From the NCBI GenBank assembly GCA_934271265.1, contig CAKQRE010000026.1, positions 183,508 through 247,507 on the forward strand: a stretch of DNA of 64,000 nt, read 5' to 3'. The notes under the pieces are model-generated. The model was not told where the DNA came from. It made no database searches and saw only the letters and a list, made by a program, of their open reading frames with translations. Made by a program: the position numbers and the translations under genes. This document shows positions 16,582 through 25,086 of this stretch, one piece after another (within the stretch, counting starts at the first letter, position 1; each line of letters begins with the position of its first letter). Source of the stretch: an uncultured Clostridia bacterium (lineage in GTDB: Bacteria; Bacillota; Clostridia; Christensenellales; Borkfalkiaceae).

Positions 16582-17331
16582 TCAGTCGTCGTCAAAACGC
16601 GAGTCGGAAAAGGCTTCGTCTTTCGCGCGGCGTCCGGACGGGCGGAACAAAAGATATACGACGGAAATCGCGACGACGGATACCGCTACGATGATGACGA
16701 TCTGAAGATTGTCTCCCAGCAGGTTGTTCGCCGTCGCGGGCGTTTCGGAGAAATTTTCCGCGGAAGTCGGTTTCGGCGGTTCGACCGGAAGACGGGGAAC
16801 GACGAAGGATGAGACGGAGGAAACGGACAGATAGCCCACGTAACGATCGCCGGAACGGGTCGTGACGTACCCGTATAAGAAAGTTTCTCCGTTCGGTTTG
16901 GAAAGAACGCCGTAAAAATCGATCGAACTGTTTTCCGTGACCGTTTCCGAATATGTAAAATTAACGTCTTTATACAAAAGGCAGGTTTCTTTGATCGTAT
17001 AGGAAACGTTCGGGAAGGGTGCCGACGGTTTCTCGTCGGTCAGATTGAGAGAGGAAAGAGAAATGTATCCTTTCGCCGAAGGGCGCAGGGGGGAATCGCA
17101 TTTATATTCCACCTTAACGGACGTCGTACCGACGGAGATCACGCGGACGTAGTACGAGTAGGGCAGGGTGAACCACGGCACGGAGAGAGACGCGTCCATA
17201 TATAAAATCGTTTCTTCGTCGAGCACGCGGGAGTAGGAAAGCTCTTCTTCGGCATGAACCGTAAAGGGAGAAGCCCAGACGACCGCGAGGGACAGAAGGA
17301 TCAAAAAGAATCGTTTCATGGTGCTTTTCAT
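16582..17331 (-). CDS. exported, membrane-anchored SH3-like protein of unknown function
   Basis: A 249-residue protein (245 if the second ATG, at 17319, is used). It has a signal peptide (MKRFFLILLSLAVVWASPFTVHAEE), two SH3-like modules (about residues 40-110, with AKGYISLSSL, and 115-180, with DRYVGYLSVSSV), a Pro-rich linker, one membrane helix (IVIIVAVSVVAISVVYLLF, about 215-233) and an acidic tail. It lies antisense to the surrounding phage-type genes, between the regulator and the terminase. The same SH3-SH3-anchor layout ends the 12787 protein. No enzymatic motif is visible. Much longer in-frame extension would run through the terminase gene and is rejected. Confidence 0.7.
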   Translation of the reverse strand: MKSTMKRFFLILLSLAVVWASPFTVHAEEELSYSRVLDEETILYMDASLSVPWFTLPYSYYVRVISVGTTSVKVEYKCDSPLRPSAKGYISLSSLNLTDEKPSAPFPNVSYTIKETCLLYKDVNFTYSETVTENSSIDFYGVLSKPNGETFLYGYVTTRSGDRYVGYLSVSSVSSFVVPRLPVEPPKPTSAENFSETPATANNLLGDNLQIVIIVAVSVVAISVVYLLFRPSGRRAKDEAFSDSRFDDD

Positions 17332-17394
17332 TATAGCGCATCCGGAGAGACGAAAAAGGTTTTTTAAAGGGGAAAAAGGAGTTAATATGTCGAA

Positions 17395-18819
17395 ATGGAC
17401 GAAACGGCGATCGTAAAAAGGCTGAAGGAGATCGGCGAGGAAGCGAAAAGAAGGGCGGAAAGTCCGCTTGCGAATTACAACAAAGGGGAGAAGGTGCATG
17501 AAAAGCAGCTTGCTTTTCATAAATGCCCGAAACGCAACCGCTGGGTGTTCGGCGGAAACCGAAGCGGTAAAACGGAGTGCGGCGCCGTGGAAACGGTGTA
17601 CATGGCGCGGGGGATCCATCCTTACCGCGAAAACCGGAAAGACGTATTCGGGTGGGTCGTTTCCCTTTCGCGGGAGGTGCAGAGAGACGTGGCGCAGAAG
17701 AAGATCCTGCACTATCTGCCGAAGGAATGGATCGCGGAAGTTGTGATGAGCGCGGGCAGAAAGGACAGCCCGGAAAACGGAGTGATCGATCAGATCAAGG
17801 TGAAAAACGTATTCGGCGGAATCTCCGTGATCGGGTTCAAGAGTTGCGATCAGGGGCGGGAGAAGTTTCAGGGGTGTTCTCTCGATTTTGTGTGGTTCGA
17901 CGAGGAACCGCCCGAGGACGTTTACCGGGAGTGTCTGATGCGTGTGGTCGACAGAAAAGGGGACGTGTTCGGAACCATGACTCCTTTGAAGGGGCTTACG
18001 TTTATCCACGACGAGATCTATCTTAATTCCGGCGGTTCGCCGGAGGTATGGTGCGAATTCGTGGAGTGGGCGGATAATCCCTTTTTGTCGGAAGAAGAAG
18101 CGAGAGCGATGACCTCGGGTATGAGCGAAAGCGAGATCGAATCCCGCCGTTACGGCAGATTTCACAGCAATTGCGGGCTTGTTTATCCCGAGTTCGACGA
18201 AAACGTGCACGTGATCGATCCGTTTTCCGTTCCGCCCGACTGGCAGAATTCCCTTTCGATCGACCCGGGGCTCAACAATCCCCTGTCCTGTCATTGGTAT
18301 GCGGTCGATTACGACGGGAACGTTTACGCGGTGGCGGAACACTTCGCCGCGGGGAAGGACGTCGGTTGGCATGCGGAAGAAATTTCGAGGATCAGCGACG
18401 AGATCGGCTGGCACAGGGGCAGCGACGGAAGGATCTACTCCCTGATCGATTCGGCGGCGAATCAGAAAACGCTCGCTTATCCCAAAAGCGTGACGGAGCT
18501 TTTCTGCGAACACGGTATTTTTGTGAATCCGCGCGTGGATAAGGATCTGTTTACGGGGATCGCGCGGGTGAAAGAGTATTTCAAAAAGAACAAGCTGTTC
18601 GTCTTCCGAGGCTGCGTGAATCTGATCCGGGAGCTGAAAGGGTATCGTTGGGGCGCGGGAGACGTTCCGACCAAGCGGGACGACCATTGTCTGGACGAAC
18701 TCAGATATTTTGTGATGAGCCGTCCGCGGACGGATGCGCCGAAGGGGACGAAGTCCGACGTGGCAAAAGAGAAGGAGAGACTGGCAAGAAAATTATCAAG
18801 GAGGTACGCCCGGGGATGA
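17395..18819 (+). CDS. phage terminase large subunit
   Basis: The 474-residue packaging motor combines an ATPase and a nuclease. Walker A is GGNRSGKT (residues 53-60), Walker B is LDFVWFDEE (163-171), and the RNase H-like nuclease acidic triad is Asp290 (SIDPG), Asp352 (LIDSAAN) and Asp434 (HCLDELRY). All key residues are intact. Length is standard. The start is unsettled: the Shine-Dalgarno AAGGAG (17376-17381) sits 13 bases before this ATG but 5 bases before another ATG at 17387, whose frame closes after nine codons. The gene opens the structural operon of the phage-derived module. Confidence 0.92.
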   Translation: MDETAIVKRLKEIGEEAKRRAESPLANYNKGEKVHEKQLAFHKCPKRNRWVFGGNRSGKTECGAVETVYMARGIHPYRENRKDVFGWVVSLSREVQRDVAQKKILHYLPKEWIAEVVMSAGRKDSPENGVIDQIKVKNVFGGISVIGFKSCDQGREKFQGCSLDFVWFDEEPPEDVYRECLMRVVDRKGDVFGTMTPLKGLTFIHDEIYLNSGGSPEVWCEFVEWADNPFLSEEEARAMTSGMSESEIESRRYGRFHSNCGLVYPEFDENVHVIDPFSVPPDWQNSLSIDPGLNNPLSCHWYAVDYDGNVYAVAEHFAAGKDVGWHAEEISRISDEIGWHRGSDGRIYSLIDSAANQKTLAYPKSVTELFCEHGIFVNPRVDKDLFTGIARVKEYFKKNKLFVFRGCVNLIRELKGYRWGAGDVPTKRDDHCLDELRYFVMSRPRTDAPKGTKSDVAKEKERLARKLSRRYARG

Positions 18820-18842
18820 TCCGTTTCGGAAAATTCGGCTGA
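18798..18842 (+). promoter_or_regulatory. strong ribosome-binding site feeding an 8-codon frame
   Basis: AAGGAGG (18798-18804) precedes an ATG at 18816 that overlaps the terminase stop (ATGA). That frame reads eight codons to an in-frame TGA (18840-18842) and is then in phase with the gene annotated from GTG 18879. It may be a nonsense-truncated start or a leader peptide for re-initiation. Confidence 0.5.
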
Positions 18843-18878
18843 GACTTTCTCCGAACGGGATTTCGGGCGGGCGTAAAA

Positions 18879-19184
18879 GTGAACGGCGACGGAAAAAAGA
18901 AACTGAAAGACGCCCTTTTTAAAAGGGCGGTCGGGTACGATACGACGGAAGTCGTAGAGGAATTTGCCGAAACGGAAGAGGGGGAAACAAGACTTACCAA
19001 AAGGAAGGTAACGACGAAAAACGTTCCGCCCGACATTTCGGCGGCAAAACTTCTTCTCGAGCTCGAAGAGGACGGCGGAAGCGACCTTACGGCTTTGAGC
19101 GACGAAGAACTGGAAAAGGAAAAAGATCGGCTGCTTGCCGAACTTGCCCGCATGAAGCGGGAAAAAGAAAAGGAGGACGTATGA
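18879..19184 (+). CDS. small phage packaging protein, terminase small subunit-like (tentative)
   Basis: A 101-residue acidic protein. The segment LKDALFKRAVGYDTTEVVEEF...RLTKRKVTTKNVPPDISAAKLLLEL has the pattern AxGYxxxEx..E.......KxxxTTKxVPPDxxAxxFLL that I associate with the second half of many terminase small subunits, but the usual N-terminal DNA-binding helix-turn-helix is missing. The C-terminus is a charged helix. The GTG start has no good Shine-Dalgarno; the same frame continues upstream across a TGA to an ATG coupled to the terminase stop. The downstream gene overlaps by four bases (ATGA). Confidence 0.5.
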   Translation: MNGDGKKKLKDALFKRAVGYDTTEVVEEFAETEEGETRLTKRKVTTKNVPPDISAAKLLLELEEDGGSDLTALSDEELEKEKDRLLAELARMKREKEKEDV

Positions 19185-19369
19185 AGGTTTTACCGAGCGA
19201 TCTTCCCATCGTGTGCGATGCGGACGGTTGCGGTCAAAGTGCCGCTTACGGGATTTCGTTTGCGGAAGAAAAAGTGCAGTTCAGATTGTGTAAAAGGTGT
19301 TTAAACGACTTATACACTGGGATATCGCGTGTAAAATTCGAGGAGAAACATGGCGGAAAAGCAAAGTGA
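19181..19369 (+). CDS. 62-residue zinc-ribbon-like phage protein
   Basis: Small protein with two cysteine pairs, CDADGC (residues 12-17) and CKRC (37-40), spaced as in a treble-clef or zinc ribbon. Between them the sequence is beta-like (AYGISFAEEKVQFRL). It overlaps the preceding gene (ATGA) and the portal gene (20 bases), so it is translationally embedded in the operon and likely real. Role unknown; small zinc proteins next to phage portals are common. Confidence 0.65.
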   Translation: MKVLPSDLPIVCDADGCGQSAAYGISFAEEKVQFRLCKRCLNDLYTGISRVKFEEKHGGKAK

Positions 19370-21269
19370 ATTTTATGAAGATCTCGTCGCCGCCGTATAT
19401 GACGATTTTAAAAAGCGTCAGGAAGAAAGGCGGGCGATCGAAAAACAGTGGGAGCTCGATCTCGAGTATCTTGCGGGAAATCAGTACGTGGAGATCGCAC
19501 CGAACGGCGAGGTGGAAGAGGAAGAGAAGTATTTCTTCTGGCAGAACAGAAACGCCTATAACCACATCGCGCCCATCGTGGATTCCCGCATCGCAAGGCT
19601 GACGAGAGCCCGCCCCGTGATGAGCGTAAGAGCATCGAGCGGAGACGAATCCGATCTGAAAACGGCGAAACTCACGACGGAAATTCTGAACGCCACCTAT
19701 CAGAGGATCGACCTCGGAACGGTGATCGGCGAGGCGACGAGATGGAGCGAGGCTTGCGGAACTTCTTTTTACGAGATCTGCTGGATGAAGAACGAAGGGA
19801 GATATCTCGGCGAGTGCGACGGAAAATCGGTGTACGAAGGGGACGTTTCCGTCCGCGCGTTGTCCCCCTTCGAGATCTTTCCCGATTCGCTTGCGAGCGA
19901 AAGTCTGGATGACTGCAAAAGCGTGATCCACGCGAGGGCGATGCACGTTTCCGACGTGGAGCGGTGCTACGGGGTAAAACTCGTCGGAAAGGACGTGGAC
20001 GTGTTTTCTCTTTCCGTCGCCGGCGCGGGGAGCGGAAAAACGTCGGGCGTAAGGCACGACAACGTGCTCGTGATCGAAAAGTTCGAAAGACCTTCTTCGG
20101 AATATCCGAACGGGCGGGTGATCGCCGTTGCGGAGAACAACCTTCTTTATCTCGGCGAATTGCCTTATCGCAACGGAACGGACGGCGCGAGAGATTTTCC
20201 GTTCGTCAGGCAGATCTCGATCGGGCGCCCGGGATGTTTCTTCGGGTCGTCGATCGTGGAGAGGGTGATCCCCGTGCAGAGAGCGTATAACGCCGTAAAA
20301 AACCGTAAGCAGGAATTTCTGAATCGTATCAGCATGGGCGTGGTCACCGTAGAAGACGGATCGGTGGATACCGACGATCTTGCGGAAGAAGGGCTTTCGC
20401 CCGGCAAAGTGATCGTTTACCGTCAGGGGGCGAGACCGCCCGCCATGATGGCGACGGGAAACGTGCCGACCGACTTCGCTTACGAGGAAGAAAGACTTCT
20501 GAACGAATTCGTGATGATCAGCGGCGTGAGCGAGTTGTCCAGGTCGTCCACGGTCGGAAGTAATTTTTCGTCCGGGTTGGCGTTGCAGCTTCTGATCGAA
20601 CAGGACGACACGAGACTTTCCGCCACGACGGAAAACGTAAGAAGAGCCGTCAGGCTCGTGGCAAAACACATCTTAAGGCTGTTCAAACAGTATGCGGGCA
20701 AACGCAGGCTGATGAGAAGCGCCGGTGATAACGGCAAGGTGGAAATGTTCTTTTTCTCATCGTCGGATCTATCGTCCGACGACGTGGTATTCGATACGGA
20801 AAACGAACTTTCTTATACGCCTGCTCAGAAAAAATCGGCTGTTTACGAACTTATAGGGTCAGGTCTTCTGAGCGACGAGACGGGAAAACTCGGCGAGAGA
20901 ACGAAGACGAAAGTGCTTGAGATCCTCGGTTTCGGTTCGGTTGCCAATATGCGTGATCTCGAGGACCTTCATACGGAAAAAGCGGGCGAAGAGAATCTGT
21001 CCGGTTTTGCCGACGCGATCGAACCGGACGAGTATGACGATCACGAGATCCATATCGCGGAACATACGAGGTATCTTCTTTCTTCGGAAAGCGCGAAAAC
21101 GAGGGCGAATAAGGAGACGAGAGAAAATGCGCTCGCACACCTTCGTAAGCACAAAGCCGCGCTTGCTTCGGGAAAACTCGTCGGGTTGGGCAGCGGAAAG
21201 AAAGAAAACGGGGAGAATGCCGCCGGGGAAAAAGGGGCGGTAAACGGTACGGAAGAGAAAAAATCGTAA
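19350..21269 (+). CDS. phage portal protein, P22-like
   Basis: A 639-residue protein. The opening (FYEDLVAAVYDDFKKRQEERR...WELDLEYLAGNQY) and the following FWQNRNAYNHIAPIVDSRIARLTRARPVMSVR are characteristic of the P22/podovirus portal family, as are RALSPFEIFPDSLA and PVQRAYNAVKNRKQEFLNR. The portal forms the dodecameric ring at one capsid vertex through which DNA enters and leaves, and binds the terminase. The C-terminal 100 residues are charged and helical, compatible with the barrel region of P22 portals. The Shine-Dalgarno GAGGAG is 4 bases from the ATG. The size is close to the P22 protein (725 residues) though shorter. Confidence 0.85.
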   Translation: MAEKQSEFYEDLVAAVYDDFKKRQEERRAIEKQWELDLEYLAGNQYVEIAPNGEVEEEEKYFFWQNRNAYNHIAPIVDSRIARLTRARPVMSVRASSGDESDLKTAKLTTEILNATYQRIDLGTVIGEATRWSEACGTSFYEICWMKNEGRYLGECDGKSVYEGDVSVRALSPFEIFPDSLASESLDDCKSVIHARAMHVSDVERCYGVKLVGKDVDVFSLSVAGAGSGKTSGVRHDNVLVIEKFERPSSEYPNGRVIAVAENNLLYLGELPYRNGTDGARDFPFVRQISIGRPGCFFGSSIVERVIPVQRAYNAVKNRKQEFLNRISMGVVTVEDGSVDTDDLAEEGLSPGKVIVYRQGARPPAMMATGNVPTDFAYEEERLLNEFVMISGVSELSRSSTVGSNFSSGLALQLLIEQDDTRLSATTENVRRAVRLVAKHILRLFKQYAGKRRLMRSAGDNGKVEMFFFSSSDLSSDDVVFDTENELSYTPAQKKSAVYELIGSGLLSDETGKLGERTKTKVLEILGFGSVANMRDLEDLHTEKAGEENLSGFADAIEPDEYDDHEIHIAEHTRYLLSSESAKTRANKETRENALAHLRKHKAALASGKLVGLGSGKKENGENAAGEKGAVNGTEEKKS

Positions 21270-21292
21270 AACGCTAAAAACAGGGAGGAAGT

Positions 21293-21871
21293 ATGGAGCG
21301 GATCTCGGATGAACAAACGTTGCCTTCGGCGCAGACCGCGGAGGCGGAAAAGGGAAAACACGGCGCGGCGGAAGGGAGCGTCTCATTGGGAAAGTTTAAA
21401 AACGTAAATTCGCTTCTGAACGCCTACAAGTCTCTCGAAGCCGAGTTTACCAGACGCAGCGTCAGGCTGAAAGAACTTGAGGGGGAAGCGGAAAAGAGAA
21501 GGGGGAAGGAGCAATCGTCAGACGGCGATTCCGTAAGCCCGGATCTTTCCGTCGGGGAGAGAGAAAAGGAGAGCGGAAGTTCCGGTATGACGGAAGGCTC
21601 TTTCGGAAAAAATCGGACGAACGGGTCGGAAAAGGAGAGACGGCGCTCGGCGGAGATCGATCCCGGCGCGCGGGAAGGTTTCGCCGAAAAAGCGACGGAG
21701 CGGGAGATCATAGACGGATTTCTCCGCGAGATCCTGCAATCCGCACCCGCGGTGACGTTCGGAGGGGGCGGCAGGATCGCCGCGCCCCCGAGAAGACCCG
21801 CCAGTCTTGCCGAAGCGGGGAAACTGGCGGAAGCTTATATCGAAAACAAAAAAGGAGATTATCTGAAATAA
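21293..21871 (+). CDS. phage capsid scaffolding protein
   Basis: A 192-residue acidic, low-complexity, mostly helical protein between portal and capsid genes, the standard scaffold position. The motif LGKFKNVNSLLNAYKSLEAEFTRRSVRLKELE (about residues 32-63) is one I recognise from scaffold proteins of many phages of Bacillota. A Ser/Glu/Lys-rich disordered middle and a short C-terminal helix (LAEAGKLAEAYIENKKG), the probable coat-binding part, complete it. It would guide procapsid assembly and then leave. The gene starts behind GGGAGGAAGT. Confidence 0.8.
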   Translation: MERISDEQTLPSAQTAEAEKGKHGAAEGSVSLGKFKNVNSLLNAYKSLEAEFTRRSVRLKELEGEAEKRRGKEQSSDGDSVSPDLSVGEREKESGSSGMTEGSFGKNRTNGSEKERRRSAEIDPGAREGFAEKATEREIIDGFLREILQSAPAVTFGGGGRIAAPPRRPASLAEAGKLAEAYIENKKGDYLK

Positions 21872-21872
21872 T

Positions 21873-23045
21873 ATGGTAACGATGAAAAGCGCGGACAAAG
21901 CGCTCAAAACATTATATCTCGGCGTGGTCGCCGAACAGCTCAACACCGAGGTGAATCCTCTGTTTTCCAAGATCAGACAGACGACTACGGACGTTTGGGG
22001 AAAGGAGATCAGAAGACTTGCCCAGTACGGCATCAACGGCGGTATCGGCGCCGGATCGGAAGACGGCGATCTTCCCTCCGCCGCGGGAAACAATTACGAA
22101 CAGTTCGTGTGCACGTTGAAAAATCTGTACGGCACCATCGAGATTTCCGATAAGGCGGTGAGGGCTTCCGAAAACGACACGGGTGCCTTCGTCAACCTTC
22201 TCAACGCCGAAATGGAAGGTCTGCTGAAGGCTTCTTCCTTCAATTTCGGCAGAATGCTTTTCGGCGACGGCTCTGGGGTTCTTGCGTCGGTGAAGGGCGT
22301 TGCGAACGGCGTTATTACTCTCGACAGTGTGAAAAACGTGATCGAGGGCATGGTGATCGACTTCCTCGACGACGCGGGCGACCCCCTTTCCGGCGTGACG
22401 GCGAGAAGGATCACCGGCGTTGACAGAGCGAATAAAACCATCACCGTTTCGGGGACCGCGCTTACCGCTACTCTCGTTCCCGAGGGTTCCGTTATCACCG
22501 TTCAGGGATCTTACGGAAAAGAACTGACGGGGTTGGGCGCGATCTTCGGTTCCACCGGATATATTTACGGGCTTTCGAGATCGCTCAATAAGTGGCTCGT
22601 TCCCTATATCAAAAACAGCGTGGGCACCATTTCCGAAACGGCGATCCAGACGGCGATCGACTATCTCGAAGAGAACGCGGGCAGTCAGGTAGACTTTATC
22701 GTTTGTTCCTCCGGCGTAAAAAGAGCCTTCCAGCAGCACCTCGCTACCTATAAACGCAACGTGGACGTGATGGATCTCAAGGGCGGATACAAAGCCATTT
22801 CCTATAACGGAATTCCCATCGTGTCCGATCGTTTCTGCCCGGGCGGCACCATGTATCTTCTCAATACGAAGGATTTCGCTCTTCATCAGCTGTGCGACTG
22901 GAAGTGGCTCGAAGGGGAAGACGGAAGCGTTCTCAAACAGACCGCCGGCAAACCGACGTATACCGCAACGCTCGTCAAATATGCCGACCTCATCTGTTCC
23001 CGTCCGTGCGGACAGGCGATGCTTACGGGTATTACGGAAGCGTAA
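21873..23045 (+). CDS. phage major capsid protein (HK97-fold type)
   Basis: A 390-residue coat protein. The N-terminal part (LYLGVVAEQLNTEVNPLFSKI...DVWGKEIRRLAQYGINGG) and the C-terminal region with a KGGYKAISYNGIPIVSDRFC motif match capsids of the HK97 fold. Residues about 155-215, VKNVIEGMVIDFLDDAG...TGVDRANKTITVSG, look like a beta-barrel insertion domain of the kind seen in P22-type coats. No N-terminal protease target (delta domain) or separate protease gene is present, in line with scaffold-based, P22-like assembly. It begins one base after the scaffold stop; the Shine-Dalgarno AAAGGAG is rather far (about 16 bases). Confidence 0.88.
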   Translation: MVTMKSADKALKTLYLGVVAEQLNTEVNPLFSKIRQTTTDVWGKEIRRLAQYGINGGIGAGSEDGDLPSAAGNNYEQFVCTLKNLYGTIEISDKAVRASENDTGAFVNLLNAEMEGLLKASSFNFGRMLFGDGSGVLASVKGVANGVITLDSVKNVIEGMVIDFLDDAGDPLSGVTARRITGVDRANKTITVSGTALTATLVPEGSVITVQGSYGKELTGLGAIFGSTGYIYGLSRSLNKWLVPYIKNSVGTISETAIQTAIDYLEENAGSQVDFIVCSSGVKRAFQQHLATYKRNVDVMDLKGGYKAISYNGIPIVSDRFCPGGTMYLLNTKDFALHQLCDWKWLEGEDGSVLKQTAGKPTYTATLVKYADLICSRPCGQAMLTGITEA

Positions 23046-23053
23046 GTCTGCCG

Positions 23054-23065
23054 ATAAGCCGATAA
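23054..23065 (+). repeat. 12-bp repeat ATAAGCCGATAA
   Basis: Exact copy of the recurrent word ATAAGYCGATWA, 9 bases after the capsid stop codon. Confidence 0.7.
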
Positions 23066-23087
23066 ACATACTTATTTTACAAAAATC

Positions 23088-23116
23088 GTCCGCGTCGGTT
23101 TCTTTCCGGCGCGGAC
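23088..23116 (+). other. GC-rich hairpin between capsid and connector genes
   Basis: GTCCGCGTCGG (23088-23098) pairs with CCGGCGCGGAC (23106-23116), one mismatch, 7-base loop, no T-run, directly before the Shine-Dalgarno of the next gene. A processing or mRNA-stability element that keeps capsid mRNA abundant is plausible. Confidence 0.5.
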
Positions 23117-23129
23117 AAAGGAGGGAAAC

Positions 23130-23684
23130 ATGAAGGTGAGAGACGTGATGGCGGAAGCCGCCGATCTCGTTTGCGACGACGGGTTGGGGGATAAGATCCG
23201 TCTGAACGAGGAAACGAGCGGAGAAGACGAGAGAAGAAGGAAGATCCTGCTGCGGGCTTACAACACCGTTTTAAACGAGATGTGTACGGAATACCTGCCG
23301 CTCAGGACGAGGGAGAACGTGGGCGAAGGGAAGATCTTTTACGCGGATCTTTCTTACGATCCCGTGAGGATCGTTGCCGCTTATGACGACGAGGGGAGAA
23401 AAATTTCCGTATGCGCCTGTCCGACTTACGCGGTCGCTGCGGGGGCTAAGGAGATCGAATACGAGTATATTCCTTCCGCTAAGGGAGAGGCGGACGATCA
23501 CCCGTACGACGGCACGCGCGCGGGGAGCCGCGTTTTCGCTTACGGGATCGCCGCCGAATACTGCCTCGTGACGGCGCGCTATGAAGAATCGACGAACTGG
23601 GACGAAAAATATCGCGGAGCGGCGACGGGATGCCTGACGAGAAAGGGGGCGAAAAGGATCCCCGCGAGGACGTGGGGATTATGA
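23130..23684 (+). CDS. head-tail connector (P22 gp4-like position)
   Basis: A 184-residue protein. The N-terminal helices (VRDVMAEAADLVCDD, RRRKILLRAYNTVLNEM) followed by a beta region (GKIFYADLSYDPVRIVAAYDDEG) and a C-terminal helical part (FAYGIAAEYCLVTARYEE) are typical of head-completion adaptors that dock on the portal. In P22 the gene after the coat encodes gp4 (166 residues), which does this. Assignment rests on position and size; sequence identity to gp4 is not claimed. The Shine-Dalgarno AAAGGAGGG is strong and the stop overlaps the next start (ATGA). Confidence 0.55.
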   Translation: MKVRDVMAEAADLVCDDGLGDKIRLNEETSGEDERRRKILLRAYNTVLNEMCTEYLPLRTRENVGEGKIFYADLSYDPVRIVAAYDDEGRKISVCACPTYAVAAGAKEIEYEYIPSAKGEADDHPYDGTRAGSRVFAYGIAAEYCLVTARYEESTNWDEKYRGAATGCLTRKGAKRIPARTWGL

Positions 23685-25072
23685 GAAGATTTCGTGCGGT
23701 CGCGCCGACAACGAGAACGGTCTCGATCCGCGCTTTCGGCGGGACGGACGGAAGCGTGGGACGGAACGCGGGCGGTTTTTCTTATGCCGATCTCTGCGAA
23801 AATTTCGACCCGTCGGACGGGGAACTGAAAAGCGCGAAAGGGTTTGCGCCCTTATCTCAGTCGTTTGCGTTCGGAGAAAGGAAGGCTTCCGCCGTTTATT
23901 TTTACAAGCGCACGGACGCGGCGACGGGGCGGGACGACCGGCTTGTGTTCTTTTGCGACGACGGTTTTTTATACGACGCGCCCGTTGCCGGCGGTTCGCT
24001 CCGTAAAATAAGCGGAATGACTTTCTCCGCTCCGCCGAACGGCATCCGTTATCGCTACAACGGGGAAGACGTCATGCTCTTTTCCCGCGGGAGCGAGGGA
24101 CTCTGGATCTATGACGGAACGGCGGCGACCCGTGTGGAAGACGCCCCGCCAGTCTCTTCGATGTGCATCCATTACGAGCGACTTTTTGCTACCGACGAAA
24201 GCGGGGAGTGTCTTTGGTTTTCGGACGATTTCGATCCCTCGAACTGGAGCGTTTCTCTCGACGAAGCCGGGTTTATCATGATGAACGGACCGCGCGGAGA
24301 TCTGCTTAAAGTCGTGAGTTTTTTCGATTATCTTTACGTGTTCCGCAGTTACGGGATCACGCGCGTGACGGCATATGCCGAACAGACGAAGTTTTCCGTT
24401 TCCGATCTGTACGTATCCTCCGGAAAGATCGACGGCGGTTCGATCGTGACGTGCGGCGACAGGATCCTGTATTGTTCGTCCGACGGCTTTTATCGGTTTG
24501 ACGGCGTTTCGGCGGGAAGGATCCTGAAAGGGCTTGACGACAAGATCGATTTTTTCTCTCCCGTGGAGGGAAAGTTTTACGACGGGAAAGCGTATTTCAC
24601 CGTGTTTCTCAAAGAGAACGGAAAGAAATATTTTCTCGTTTACGACCCGAAATCGGAAGATCACTATTTCGTGTCGGCGGAAGAATGCGTCGATTACGAA
24701 CTTATAGACGGGGAAACGATTTACGATCTCTACCTTCTTACGGGGGCAGGGAACGTTTTGTATCATTCTGAGGGGCTTACGTTTTTCGGTGCGGAAAAGC
24801 CGAGGCGCTGGATCAGTAAAGAGGGGGCGTTTTCTCTTCTCGCAAAAAAGAAGTGCCTGAAAAAAATCGCATTCTGTTTAAAGGGCGGCGTGACGGTGAA
24901 AGTAAAAGCGGACGGAACGGAAAAGTCGTATGAGAAAAAAGAAAACGGGAAAGTGGTAGTGCTGCATCCCGGAGTGACGGCGGACGAGTTCCGCATTTCG
25001 TTCGAGGGAACGGGAGAGATCGAGATCTCGGGTCTTACCCTCACGTTTTCCTATTATGACGGTACGGCTTGA
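23681..25072 (+). CDS. beta-propeller tail hub protein (P22 gp10-like)
   Basis: A 463-residue protein. After an N-terminal arm that names the substrate-like FDPSDGELKSAKGF motif, repeats such as DDRLVFFCDDGFLYDAP, GEDVMLFSRGSEGLWIYDG, ERLFATDESGECLWFSDDFDPSNWS and DRILYCSSDGFYRFDG recur about every 50 residues, as in beta-propeller head-completion or tail hub proteins. P22 gp10, the hub that seals the portal, is 472 residues and follows gp4, so both order and size match. A longer frame to 23630 overlaps the previous gene; ATG 23681 with ATGA coupling is preferred. Confidence 0.65.
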   Translation: MRRFRAVAPTTRTVSIRAFGGTDGSVGRNAGGFSYADLCENFDPSDGELKSAKGFAPLSQSFAFGERKASAVYFYKRTDAATGRDDRLVFFCDDGFLYDAPVAGGSLRKISGMTFSAPPNGIRYRYNGEDVMLFSRGSEGLWIYDGTAATRVEDAPPVSSMCIHYERLFATDESGECLWFSDDFDPSNWSVSLDEAGFIMMNGPRGDLLKVVSFFDYLYVFRSYGITRVTAYAEQTKFSVSDLYVSSGKIDGGSIVTCGDRILYCSSDGFYRFDGVSAGRILKGLDDKIDFFSPVEGKFYDGKAYFTVFLKENGKKYFLVYDPKSEDHYFVSAEECVDYELIDGETIYDLYLLTGAGNVLYHSEGLTFFGAEKPRRWISKEGAFSLLAKKKCLKKIAFCLKGGVTVKVKADGTEKSYEKKENGKVVVLHPGVTADEFRISFEGTGEIEISGLTLTFSYYDGTA

Positions 25073-25086
25073 AAAGGAGAGGAAAA

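Noticed and set aside
17332..18687. N-terminal extension of the 16582 minus-strand gene to 701 residues
   Set aside because: Runs antisense through the terminase; the signal peptide at 17331/17319 marks the real start.
18840..18842. TGA read as a sense codon (recoding) in the phage module
   Set aside because: TGA is the normal stop of several host and module genes, including the terminase, thioredoxin and Crp/Fnr genes, so general recoding is unlikely.
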